A DNA stretch of 64,000 bases from Macrosoma leucophasiata. Lineage: Eukaryota; Arthropoda; Insecta; Lepidoptera; Hedylidae. The notes below the pieces were generated by a model. The model was not told where the DNA came from. It did not search any database and saw nothing but the letters and a program-made list of their open reading frames with translations. Each line of letters starts with the position of its first letter. Position 1 is the first letter of the stretch. The translations under genes and the position numbers were made by a program. This document shows positions 12,001 through 24,000 of the stretch, piece by piece. The stretch is from the NCBI GenBank assembly GCA_036365455.1, contig JAWQUS010000010.1:19826501-19890500 (forward strand), written 5' to 3'.

Positions 12001-15000
12001 CGTTAAAACGAGGCCACGTGAGTGGAACATTTTCGAATAGAAAATTGAGTTTTTGTACAACGTGAACGGTTGACTATGTGCGCGGTTGACGCTAGAAAAA
12101 AAAACTGTGTTTGTTCTACCTACGATGGCCATAGAAACGTTGTTCGTGTGCAGTGGTTAGCCAAATGAGGTTCTGCATGTACCGTCGGTACGTCACGAAC
12201 TGTTAATCTCCATCTTTATCTAGGTGTTTTTGTAAAAGCTGTGTCCGCAGGATGTAAGCTGCGCGTTTTAAATATTATTTATTGTAAATGATTAAGTCAG
12301 AGCGCGCGGTATGCTGAACTAGACAAAGTAAAACACGCCACCCGTTATCTACGAATGGTACTAGTTTTATCGAGTCCCGGTTTCGAGATAAGCACAAACC
12401 AACAACACGAACGTTCTAGATGGACATAATGTATACGTAGGTTGTCGGATCAAGTTTTATTGGTTGTACACGCTGCCGCCCACTCTATTGTCTAATTCCC
12501 ATGGGTGAATCAATACGTGACAAACACATCATTCGCATGCCACATGTTTTACAAATTATTCAAAACGCCCGGATGTTGGCACATTCCTGGCCGAATGGTT
12601 GGGCATGATCCACACTCCTGTCTATTTCGGCGCCGGCCTGACGACTGCTTTGTATAGATACGGAACCCCATTCCGGGTCAATGATTTATTAATACCCTGA
12701 CAAGGTCATAGCCCTGCGCAGATACGAGGCGGCCATTTTGGCGGCGCACTAATCACACCAGCGACTAGTTGAGTATATTCTGACTCGTTCATTCGTCGTA
12801 TAGTCTCTGAGTTGAGTTCATCGCGTGCAACATTTTAAGGAAAAAATATTTGCCTTGAGTTAAAACTGTTAGGAAACAACCAAGGAAACGAATAAGTTTT
12901 CGTGTGACAAATTGGCATTGCAGAGGAAACAGTTCTTGGTAATTATGATAAGTTCAAATTCAAATTCAAATTATTTATTGCGTTATGTCATATGGGTACA
13001 TAGGTGGTATTGTACAATGACACCCTGTTAGGGTATAGCAACATAAGAGGGGAAGCTTATGTAATAAGGGGAAAGTTAAATATTATCATTTATTGAGATT
13101 AAAAAATATCATTTGAAGGTGTCGCTCAAATAATCCTGAATATTATAGTAACATTTATCGATGAGTAATTGTTTGATATTTTTAATGAATGTGTTGTAGT
13201 TTGTTTCGTTTTTTAATGGTGTTGGTAATTTATTATATATTTTTATGCTCATAACGAAAGGACTTGACGAATGGCTGGCTAGACGGGAGGTAGGGAACAT
13301 TAGTCTATTTTGGTGTCGTAGTAGGTGATTTGTAGGGATGTCTGCGCGTCTTGTGTAAAAGGCTGGATAGGTTTTAACAAATTTACATGTTTCTAGAATA
13401 TATATGGAAGGTAATGTTAGCATTTTTAGCTCTTTAAAATGGGGTACACAACTGGTTTCTTGTTTTATGTTAGCTAATATTCGGATTAATTTTTTCTGCA
13501 ATGTAAAGAGTGTAGGCATGTCCGTACTATTTAATAAGGGATCTTAGGTGCGTCATCCGCGCGTGACTGGAATAATAATCGTTGTTATTACCATGTTCCG
13601 TTCCCGCTCATCATATAAATAGCACGTACGGCATGATACGCGCACACTATTCAGTTGGAAACGCTAACGTGTGCACGACTCACACGGTCCGCATAATAAT
13701 TCTTTTTTTTTTGTTGTTGTCAGACTGGTTGCTACACTACCACATCCGAAAGCGTAGAACCATCAAGAATTCCCAACTAGTCCAACAATTACAAAACCTT
13801 TGAAGGCAGAGATAGAAGTAGTTCCCAAACATCCGGATGATCAAAGTCTGGTTATGATGTCCAGAAAGATTTCTAAGAGGGTTGCTGAAGATGAAAAACA
13901 ACTGGTAGTTCCAATCAAGAAACGATGTCACGTTGAGCCAGATTCGGAGGATGAATCACTGGCTTCAATAAAGGAAACAGTTGGACAGGTCAAGAGGCAG
14001 CACCAGACTGGCATAGCACAGCCTGGCCAAAACAAGAATCGCTGTGAAGCGAAAGAGCAGGTGCTACAAACAGACACCGAGGCACCATTGAGGAATACGG
14101 TGTTGCCTCGCAAACAAGCAACTTGGCTCCCGCTACCCGGCATAGATTGCCCTGCACCGGAGGGCCAAGTTTTGGATCAGGAACTTTGGCTCAAAACATT
14201 GAAGAAACACATTAATCAGTCCAAGTTCAACGACGTGCTGAAACGAACAGACCTCACTAAAGAACAGCACGAGATACTGCAGCATTCGTTCAAGCTAATA
14301 TCTAGGAAGTTTTCGCAAATAGTGAGATACAGCGAGCATTTTGTCAAGACGCACAAGTGCCTGTACTGCGATTTTACACTAACCCACCAATGTACACCCA
14401 TCAGAGACATAATGAATATTCCTAACGGTATGGAGCTGCTTCAACCATCGATTCTCTTACCAAACCGAATGATGCTGTGCTCGTGTGGCTTTACCTTCAT
14501 CCACGTTCATCTGAAGAGATGGAGAGGAAATCTGGGACCACGCGAGCCGTTGAGACTGTCACGGTTTCTGCGGGAACTTGCCAGGACCACCACCGTCACT
14601 TGCCCCAGGTGTAACATCAATATAGGTATGACCAATCGTATTACTGACGTTTGCCACGATCTCGTTAACTGGAGAGATACGAAGGATCCTGACCGCCAAA
14701 AATTCTACAACTCCGTGGTCAAATATCTGCCCTGTGAACCTCCAGAGACCCTTCCCCTTCATGGATTCTACGGTTGCAGCAAAGGCTGTTGTCGCCTGTT
14801 TCATCGCTGCATTCCAGAATCAGACAGTTTCAGCTTCGGCAACGACTCACCAGGTTGACGTCGCTGGCTACGTGCACCGGTAGAACTTCTCGTTCTAAGG
14901 AATGGATAGCTGAAGATAAAAAAAAAATATGCATAGTTGTGTGCTGCGGTTATGAGCGCAACGGAAGGCGCTACAACCGACTCTTGGCACGTGGAACCTG

Positions 15001-18000
15001 TCATTGTCAGCATTTCGCGAAACCCTATAACCGCGCGACTCACCATTAGAAGCGCCATTGCGAGTAAATTTCCTGTAACAACTCATTACTCATACAATTT
15101 GGTATAAATTGGGATCGGGGTCGGAATATTTCATCATTTGCATACCAACTGCGGCATTACAACTACCATGTGGCAAAATAATCACGACTCCGGAGCAGCC
15201 GCCCGCCGGGAGGCTGCGGAAGCCGCCAAGCGAGACGAAGCCCGGAAAAAAAAGAGGAGCAGACAAACAAGAAAAGAAGAAGAAGAAGAAAGAAGATTGG
15301 AGGAGCGCATCAGGCAATACGCTGCGGCCTTGGAGGAGCAGGCTACGTGGCGTGGCATGCACAGTCGGCCGAAGAAGTAGTAAGGTATTTTTAGATAAAA
15401 TTAAAAACTAATTCTTAAAATAGATGTGTTCCATTTCATAGTGCATATTTTGAGTACATCTTGTAAATGTCATGACCCACCGGTTTGCACTCTGGCAATT
15501 GGTGTTTGAGGTAGGTATAGCGTAATAGTTTCAATAATGCATCCTTGTAGTTTATTTCTTTAAGATATCGTACAGTTTGTATTCTATGCATAGATAACCG
15601 TAGTAACGACACTCCTTAGCACGGTGCCGAGGCACCGGGACATGCTAGTTAGTGATAGGTAGGTAACATTACACGTTATATGGCGTGACCACGTACATGT
15701 TGCACCCTGCATACATGTCGCATTACGTTGTTCGTTATAATTATACTTAAGTAAAGTCTGTAAACTATACAACGCCGAATATGTAAGTATTGGTGCATTG
15801 TATAGGTGTGTTAGTGTAACAACGTTCCACAACATCATTGGAATGTCACGAAACCTGTAAGCTATCAATCATAGGTAAGTATAGGTATCATAGATACACG
15901 TTTTCTGACTCTATAGCGTGTCTTTAAAACTCTTCTTTTTTTTGCTTTTGCAACGAAGCAAAATTATATAGGTACGTAGTTGTAGCAACGAAAATAAATT
16001 CGTTCTCTAGCTGTCAAGAATAAATGAAAGATAGATTTATTAAAGTAAACATTATAGATGGGTTTGTATAAACTTTCAACCAACAGAACAACTGGCCGTG
16101 AGTCATTCAATAATAATTTAATACCGATCTCATCTATATAGAGCAGTAGGTAAACGCCACATGGTAACAACCTTTACGGTCATTCCATTTACGGCTTACC
16201 TGTGGCCATTGCTCGCGCAATGAATAAGGATAAAATGTATTTTACATGTGTTACGTTCCTATAATAATACCACCTGAAACATTGATTACTCCGCAGGTAG
16301 GTATACTCGTAGGCGAGTGCATAGAGAGGTATTGCTCACGATCTGTGATAAGCGTATTCTTACACCGAGCTTGTGATAACAGTATTATGAATCCCATGTG
16401 CTTATAACTCTAATCAGCACGTCTTTCAACTGAACTGTAAGTGATAAGACGTGCGGTGCAGCGGCTAGCATTATGTTATCTAACTCTTATCGCTAGCGCC
16501 ACGGAAGCTTTACTAAAGTTTCCCTAACATACACTCGTCATGAAAGGTACTACGTTTAAACGTTAAGCAACTGTATTGATGTCTGACTTACCTAACTCTT
16601 TTCCTAATATCTTACACCTGTAGAGGTACGAGAAATAATAAGCAATACATAACACACAAGTATTTAATTTAGTATACACATAAACGTACAAACTTAATAC
16701 TAAATAGATATCACTTTAACGAACTCGCAATCGATCATATTGCGAACAGTTTCCAACATTATCTGCGTGTCCGGGCGGTCATCACCTGTCCTATAATATT
16801 CAAGGATTTCTGGATTTGTTTTATGCACCACTGCGATGTAATCATTAAACTTTTCCTTCGATTCTTTCAGTAAAATCGCTGGCACTACGTAATCGGTTAA
16901 CCACGCGGCGACATGTCTGTTACAAAAATGGTGCCAGTGTAGCTTGTCTTCGCATTCGAGTCCGGGTTGTACCACCGTGTGCTGATTTGTTGAGCAGGAA
17001 CAGGTGTCGGTGGCGAGCACGTTGCATCTTTCATGGTGATCGTTCTGCTTGATGAAGTCCACGATCGTACGGAGGTTCGCCCAAGACTTGGTACCAGGCG
17101 GTGGCCCCCAAAACATAGGCGCCAGCCAGTCCTAACATATGAGCAATCTATCACCGGGTGGCCGCGTCTCATCCAAGCTGTAATGGAACGGGTATTTCTT
17201 TCCAGATAGGCAAAACAAATCTATCGTTTTATTCGAGTCTTGAAACTTCTTGTACGCATTGAGAATCTGGTCTGCTTCGCGAAAGGTGAACGGTGCCCCG
17301 TCCGGTACTGAAGGGCCGCGCGTTGTAAACATGTCGACATTGATGTCCAGGGTTCTTTCTTGCTCTGGTAGCGACCGGCCTAGTCCCATCTTTTATCACG
17401 GAGCTGCAGAGCGTCTGGTTAAAGTTTGTCCCGTAAATGTTGACAGTATAATGTATATCACTGACTATGCGCGATCAATGTATACAACTCCGATTGACAA
17501 TCAAATTACATGCAAACAATAACAGGGGTAAAAATAATTTCTTGGGTTTTTCCCGACCCAGCCCGTAGGTTATCTGTACCGAAACGGTCGCTCATTGGTC
17601 GTATCGTGAAAAATATAATATTAAAATATTCCCGGTCACGTCAGTCAAACCGTGTTGTTTATGCAGATAGGTAATAGGACGATTGATCATGCACTTCCAT
17701 AGGAGGCCCGGGAGACCGACGGGTTGTCTGTGCCTGTTACTTGGGTACTGTGGATCGTATTGTCCGTATGTAACGATGTATGAAACTGAACACGTAATGC
17801 GAGCACGGTGCACGCCTGGTTCACAGTCACTAACTAAATGGGTTTTATCCGATTGCACTGTTATTGTTTTACAGTCTATATTAAGAAGTCATGCGTAAAA
17901 ACCCGTCGGGCGATTTTATATTTAATAGACAGAGAGAAATACCTAACCCATCAACGGGAACGATCAGTAAAAATAAACGAATAAAATTGAGATAAGATGA

Positions 18001-21000
18001 CTTTTAACCCGAAGATTGATATCATGTGTGTCATACCGTTTGGAATTCCCAACAAAACATAGACCGTTCGTTATCGGGCGAGGGTCAGATAAACAAAACT
18101 GTTTGGTAAAATACGCATGGAGATAAAACGCGGTTGAGGCCACGTCAGTCCGACTTTAGGTACACAATTTATGCGAGTACTAGCCATACATGCAGCGCTG
18201 CAGTTCAGCGGCATGATTGCATTATGCACAGGTGGCAAGGTGGTGTTTGACGTACAAAACGCGGGTAACTACTCCGTGCCAACGAAGCAGATAGTACGGC
18301 GGGACGTATGTTTGTTCTAGGTGTTCTATGAGCCGTTACCTGAGATCGTGTGGCGTAGGCACATACAGAAGTCATAGCCGGCGATCGCTAACAAAATAGC
18401 TTTAATTTTTCGAAAATTCATTTTACCCCATACATTACAATGTCTGAGCCCCTGAATTCAAAAATATCATTCTCACCTTCTCCAGATGTTGCATCTTAGA
18501 GATAAAAAGCGCACGCTTAGTTGTTATTGACTGTATAAGTCCGTTGATGCGATTCAGTGCTCGTCTCGAAGTTTAAATTCGGGCATCGAACTGATTCACA
18601 TTAAAGTCCAAAATTGTCGGCATATTGAGAATATAGTATCTGTTTATTGCCCGTCGACTGTTCGTACTTCTCAGAATGACTGGGATTACATATTTTCCTT
18701 GTGTAGTAACAAAACCCTAATCTTAGGTGATTTTAATGGTCACCATAACAACTGGTCGTACAAAACCGATAGTAGGGGACACCAACTTATTGAGGCCATA
18801 TTAAACACTAATTATACATACTTAAATAACGGTAGTCCTACCAGAGTTAGAATGGTTAATGATGCCCTGCAGCAGTCCACGCCTGATATCTCATTCGTTT
18901 CATCGGATGTAGCAATAAATTTCGACTGGACAGTTACGAACGAGTCGCTTGGCAGTGACCATTTAATTATTAAAATATCTTGTAGTCAAAGTTTTTATAA
19001 GCCCGCCATACGCAAAAGAAATTTCAAAAAAATCGATTAGAAAGCCTATGTTGTTTCAATAGAAAATTCTCTTTCCAACTTTACGATTTCTAATAATCTT
19101 CAAGAATTCTATGACACTTTTTTACAAATTATTGAAAATGCAGCTAACGCCCATATACCTTACACTAAGATTCCACAAAATATAAGTAACAATTTTGAAC
19201 CTAAACCTTATTGGAATACAGAAGTATCGAAGGCAGTTGCACAACGTAGGCTTGCTTTGACCAATTTAAGACGATGTCCATCTCCACGTAAATTAATTAA
19301 ACTTAAAAATCTAATAGCTAATGCCCAACGACAAATTCGGCAGGCTAGATGTAAAACTTTTCAAGGCTTTTGTTCTTCTGTATCTGAAACTACCTCAGCG
19401 TCCGAAATGTGGCATAAGATGAGTTGGATTAAGGGGCGTTACATACCGAGACAATGTATTGACAGGGAAAGTGCGGAAAGGTTATTAAATGACCTGTGCC
19501 CCGACTTTGTAAGCCCGCCACATCCAGCATGTTCGTCAACCAATATTAAGATGGATGCAGATATCACTATGTCGGAATTACAAAATTCCAGCAAATAGAA
19601 TGATACAGCTCCCGGTAGCGATGAGGTATCCTTCTCAATGATTAATCATCTCCCAATAAGTGGTAAGAAGGTACTATTATCTTTCTATAATAAATGTTTC
19701 AGCACCGGCTTTTTACCTATCCAATGGCGTCAGGTTAAGATTGTCCCTATACCTAAACATAATGCATCGCCGGCTGCTTGGCGGCCGATTTCTCTTATAT
19801 CTTGTTTGTGTAAAATCCTTCATAGTATTTTAAACAAAAGGCTTGAATGGTACTTTGAAAAGCAACAGCTATTCCCTCAAGTTATGGTCGGTTTTCGTAA
19901 AGCACGCTCGTGTTTAGATAATCTTGTTTGCTTGACGTCACATATTCAATTAGGTTTTGCAAAGGACTTAGTGACGGTAGGTTGTTTTATTGATATCACA
20001 AATGCATACAATAACGTGGATGTCGCGTGTCTAATTAATGTGCTCGAGGAACTTCAAGTCGGGTCCAAAATGAGTAGGTATCTATGGTCATACTTAAGTT
20101 TAAGAATGCTACAAATATCAACCGACAATAGGGTGTTGATGCGGTGGACGAGGCGGGGCTTAGGGCAAGGTGACCCGTTATCCCCTCTCCTATTTAATTT
20201 AGCATCAGTAAACATCTGCAAAAGTGTACGCAATGTCGAAATTTCTCAATATGCTGATGATTTTGTGATATATGTCTCCAAAAAACAGTCTTTTGACGCG
20301 ATAAGTGAGATACAATCTGTGTATATATTGATAACTAATTTACTTAATAGAATAGGTCTAGACATCTCACCTACAAAGAGTAAAATTTGCATCTTTAAAA
20401 AAGGGGGTTACCGTAATTTATTAGATTCTACTGTTACTATTAATAATAACGCACTACCAATTTGCTTACAAGTTAAATATTTAGGTTTGTGGCTGGACAG
20501 CGCTCTGAAGTGGGGTAAACACATAAACGAAACAGTAGAAAAAACGAATAAGTTTATGAAATTACTAGAAGTATTAGCTGGTTCCGGTTGGGGAGTACAT
20601 CCGAAACACATAAGGAGGTTATATATATATCTATTATTCGGTCGAGAATGGATTATGCTAGTTTTTTGTTCGACAATAGCTACCAAATCAATTTGACAAA
20701 ACTCGATAGGGTGCAAAACCAAGCAATGCGTATTATCGGGGGTTTCATACGTAGCACCCCGATTCACATAATGGAAAGCGAGTTGTGCTTCCCCCCTCTT
20801 GCTATTAGAAGAAGGTATCTTGCTGGGAAATTTTGGTTGAAGTCTAAATCACTAAAAAATAATTTGTGTTCGAGAAATGTAAATGAATTGACAGAACATA
20901 GCAACAGTACATACTGGGTGCGTAGAAAGTTACCTATTCTCTTAACCATTCAGTCGATGCTAGGTTCAGCTGCTATTCACGCGAGTGATCAACTAGAGAT

Positions 21001-24000
21001 GTTCTCGTTACATACATGGGTAAGTAGCATTGATTTAGCGGAGGTAATAAAGACTGAGATTCCGGCAATAGACCGCGCCAAACGAACTTATAATAACTTG
21101 TTATTGCTTAAAATTGTAACTAATTATATAAATATTAATTTTTGCGGCTTTTATGAAATTTATACCGATGGATCCAAGGAGGGCGAGGGTGGGGGCGGCG
21201 CTGCATTCCTTGACCCCGTTCTCAGAAGTAATTCAAAACTTAGAATTGATTCCAATATCTCTATCATGCATGTCGAGCTGGTGGCTATTGCGGAAGCCCT
21301 CGCATACATCGATTCAATAGATTGTGACAAATTTGTTATCTTCAGCGATTCAAAGAGTGCGTTGCAACATATAGCTCGCTGCACCTCCCCCGTGCGAGGC
21401 GCACCGATAGCTTACACGATATTGGAATCAATTTTAAAATTGCAATCTAAGAATAAAACAGTTGTACTTCAATGGATCCCTTCGCACATACAGCTGAGTG
21501 GTAACGATGAAGTTGACTTGTTAGCAAAACAAGCGTGCACGGATGGAGACCCCATATCAATTGAGCCATTGTATTCGGACTATGTACATTCCCTAAGTTG
21601 TCAGTGTAGGGACCTTTGGCAAGAACATTTTGATAAAAGATCTGTAGAAAAGGGTATTTGGTATCGGACCATACAACCTTTAATTACATCATTTCCATGG
21701 TTTGACCAATGTGTGTTCAACCGGAAATTATTAGTTACTGCTTTCAGGTTGCGATCTGGGCACATTCCAACAAACAAATTCGCTTATCTAATGAAAAAGA
21801 CACCTTCACCAAATTGTGACGTTTGTGGGATTTTGGAAGATGCCCAACATTAGTTGCTGGAATGTGCACGGAATGCAAACGAAAGGAAGACTGCTTTTCG
21901 TTCGCCCAATCATAATATTGGAATATGTAATAGTATTTTGGCATACCCTAAATCTGACAAAGCGCTAGTTCTATTTGATCTCACAATCAGATGTTTATCA
22001 TCTAGGAATTGAATATGTATAAATTGTTTTCTTTTTGTGTGTGTAAACCTTCTGTGTTTCCGATTGGCGATGTGGTCGCTAAGCGACAAAGCTACCCTCA
22101 AATATAAGTATCTCTGTCGTTTGCACGTGTTTCATAGAAACAAAAGACATATCCCCACTTTCTCTATCTTTATATAGGTTTTAGATCTAGATAGATCGAT
22201 CTAGATATAAAAGACGGTTCAGTATTTGATCGTAATAGTTGAAGTTTAAGGATTTTTAGAAGGTTTTGGTGCATAAAAATAAAATTTTTCGTAATGTTGC
22301 GAATTTCATCAGGTAATAAGACCTCCTTGTGTGTCAGATTTCGTACGAGTACGAATGAGATGACACTCTACACAGCCGAAATTATACGATGTCTCTTTCC
22401 TCAGGTCGATGAGCAATATATCTCGCTGCGTACTGTACTTCTATAGACAATTTTGTTGCAGAACCAACCGCCGATCCCGCCGTACCCCAACTTCGCGCCG
22501 CCCTTCCCCGGCCCGGGAGCCACGCAGATGCCCTTCCCGCAGTTCCAGAACCCCAACTTCAGGCCAAACTACTCGCATCCCGGTCAAGATTACAACCAGT
22601 ACAAGCAGCCCTATGCTCCGAGCCAGCCCAATGTGTTCCCACAGCATTTACCTTCCGTCTCCTCTGTTTCTTTGGCGCCCAGTTATACACAAGTGAGTAT
22701 TAAATATGACAATGCAATATTGATAAGCGATACCAGAATCCCAACTTGAGACCGGGCTACAGCATTCCAACCAGTACAAGGCCTGTACGCTCAGACCAAT
22801 ATGTTCCCACTGCATTTGCCCTTAAAAAATATTCTGTCTATTTTGCTCCCAATTATACGCAAGACGCAAGTGAGTAGTTATTATAACAACAATCGTGACT
22901 AACAGTAGTTGTAGAAGCTTCAGGCTAAACTACTGGCATCCCACTCAAGATTACAACCAGTACAAGCTCTATGCTCCGATCCAGCTTAATGCGAAAATGT
23001 GGATGTTTGTCTGTTGATTTTTAGAAGGTTTTGGTGCATAAAAATAAAATTTTTCGTAATGTTGCGAATTTCATCAGGTAATAAGACCTCCTTGTATGTT
23101 CAGCTTTCACGTCTAAAACGGCTGAACCGATTTTAATTAAATTTGGGATGGAGATAATTTGAGACGCAGGGAAGGCACATAGCATTTTTTTTTCACAAAA
23201 AGTATTTCTTAGTGTAAATAGGGGAGAAATTTTGTATGGAAGTACGTCATTTTTGTCACAAATTCCACGCGGCCGAATTCGCTTGCAAAAACATCAAATA
23301 AAAGTGCAGTATTACTGCTTATCCCTTTTTGGGAAATCAAGTGGTCGTACAGGGCCGTACATTACCACCTGACCGTAACACTACCATTTAGCGGCAAGTA
23401 GATTAGGTAATGCTGTGGTGCCTACAGGCGCGAACTTCATCACTAGAACTCTACCACCTGTGAGTAGTTCTGTAAAGTCCTGTATTATACATCGTATAAT
23501 TTATTTCCAGACCCAACAAACCGCACAGAGTACAAATCGAGCGGTTTCCAACACAAACGTGACGTCCAACAACGTAGATAAAGTAAACAACCCATTTGTA
23601 CCGCTGCAAGTTCAGACGAGGTAAGTTCTTTTAAATTGTCATTTAATCAACTTCAAAGATAAGTTTATTATCTATACAAATAAATAAAAATGGAGTGTCT
23701 GTTTGTAATATTAAAATAACAGCTTTTTACTAAATGCATATGTATGTATACACGGTACATATACCAAAACATTTTTTAATTTTTTTTCTGTCTGTCTGTC
23801 TGTCTGTTTGGCGGGGCTAATCTTGGAAACGGCGGGACCGATTTTGACGGGACTTTCACTGGCAGATAGCTGATGTGATAAGGAGTAACTTAGGCTACTT
23901 TTATCTCCATACATACATACATACCTACATACAAATAAATAGAATTGGAGTGTATCCGACTTTGACGGGACTTCCGCGGGTAGGTAGCTGATGTGATAAG

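Larger units (their letters stand above)
7750..18533. mobile_element. 10.8-kb inverted-repeat element with TA duplication, family not recognised
   Basis: The termini are perfect inverted repeats: CAGTCAATAACAACTAAGCG reads inward from both 7750 and 18533. The host dinucleotide TA flanks both sides. The inverted arms are 7750-10737 and 15248-18533, about 98-99 percent identical where both are present. A unique centre of about 4.5 kb lies between them. Candidate genes are a zinc-cluster ORF in the centre, a small basic ORF across the right arm boundary, and a Cys/His-rich gene inside the arms. Two 5'-truncated CR1-like LINE tails have inserted (8137-8881 and 12944-13549). The CA..TG ends and TA target resemble Tc1 elements, and Tc1-like elements with long inverted repeats are known from Lepidoptera. 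No DDE transposase is visible, so the element is either non-autonomous or uses an unknown protein. Confidence 0.8.
5800..22108 (+). mobile_element. I/Jockey-type non-LTR retrotransposon, split by a 10.8-kb insertion
   Basis: The retrotransposon has the layout 5' region, ORF1 (gag-like, CCHC knuckles), ORF2 (endonuclease, reverse transcriptase, RNase H, C-terminal CCHC-type cluster) and a 3' tail. It sits in sense orientation in the 17.3-kb XRN1 intron. The 5' and 3' limits are approximate because I could not find a clear target-site duplication. The ORF2 endonuclease is interrupted from 7750 to 18533. Without that insert the element would be about 5.5 kb. The RNase H domain points to the I/R1/LOA group of clades rather than CR1. 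ORF2 also carries stops and a frameshift, so the copy is dead. Confidence 0.8.
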
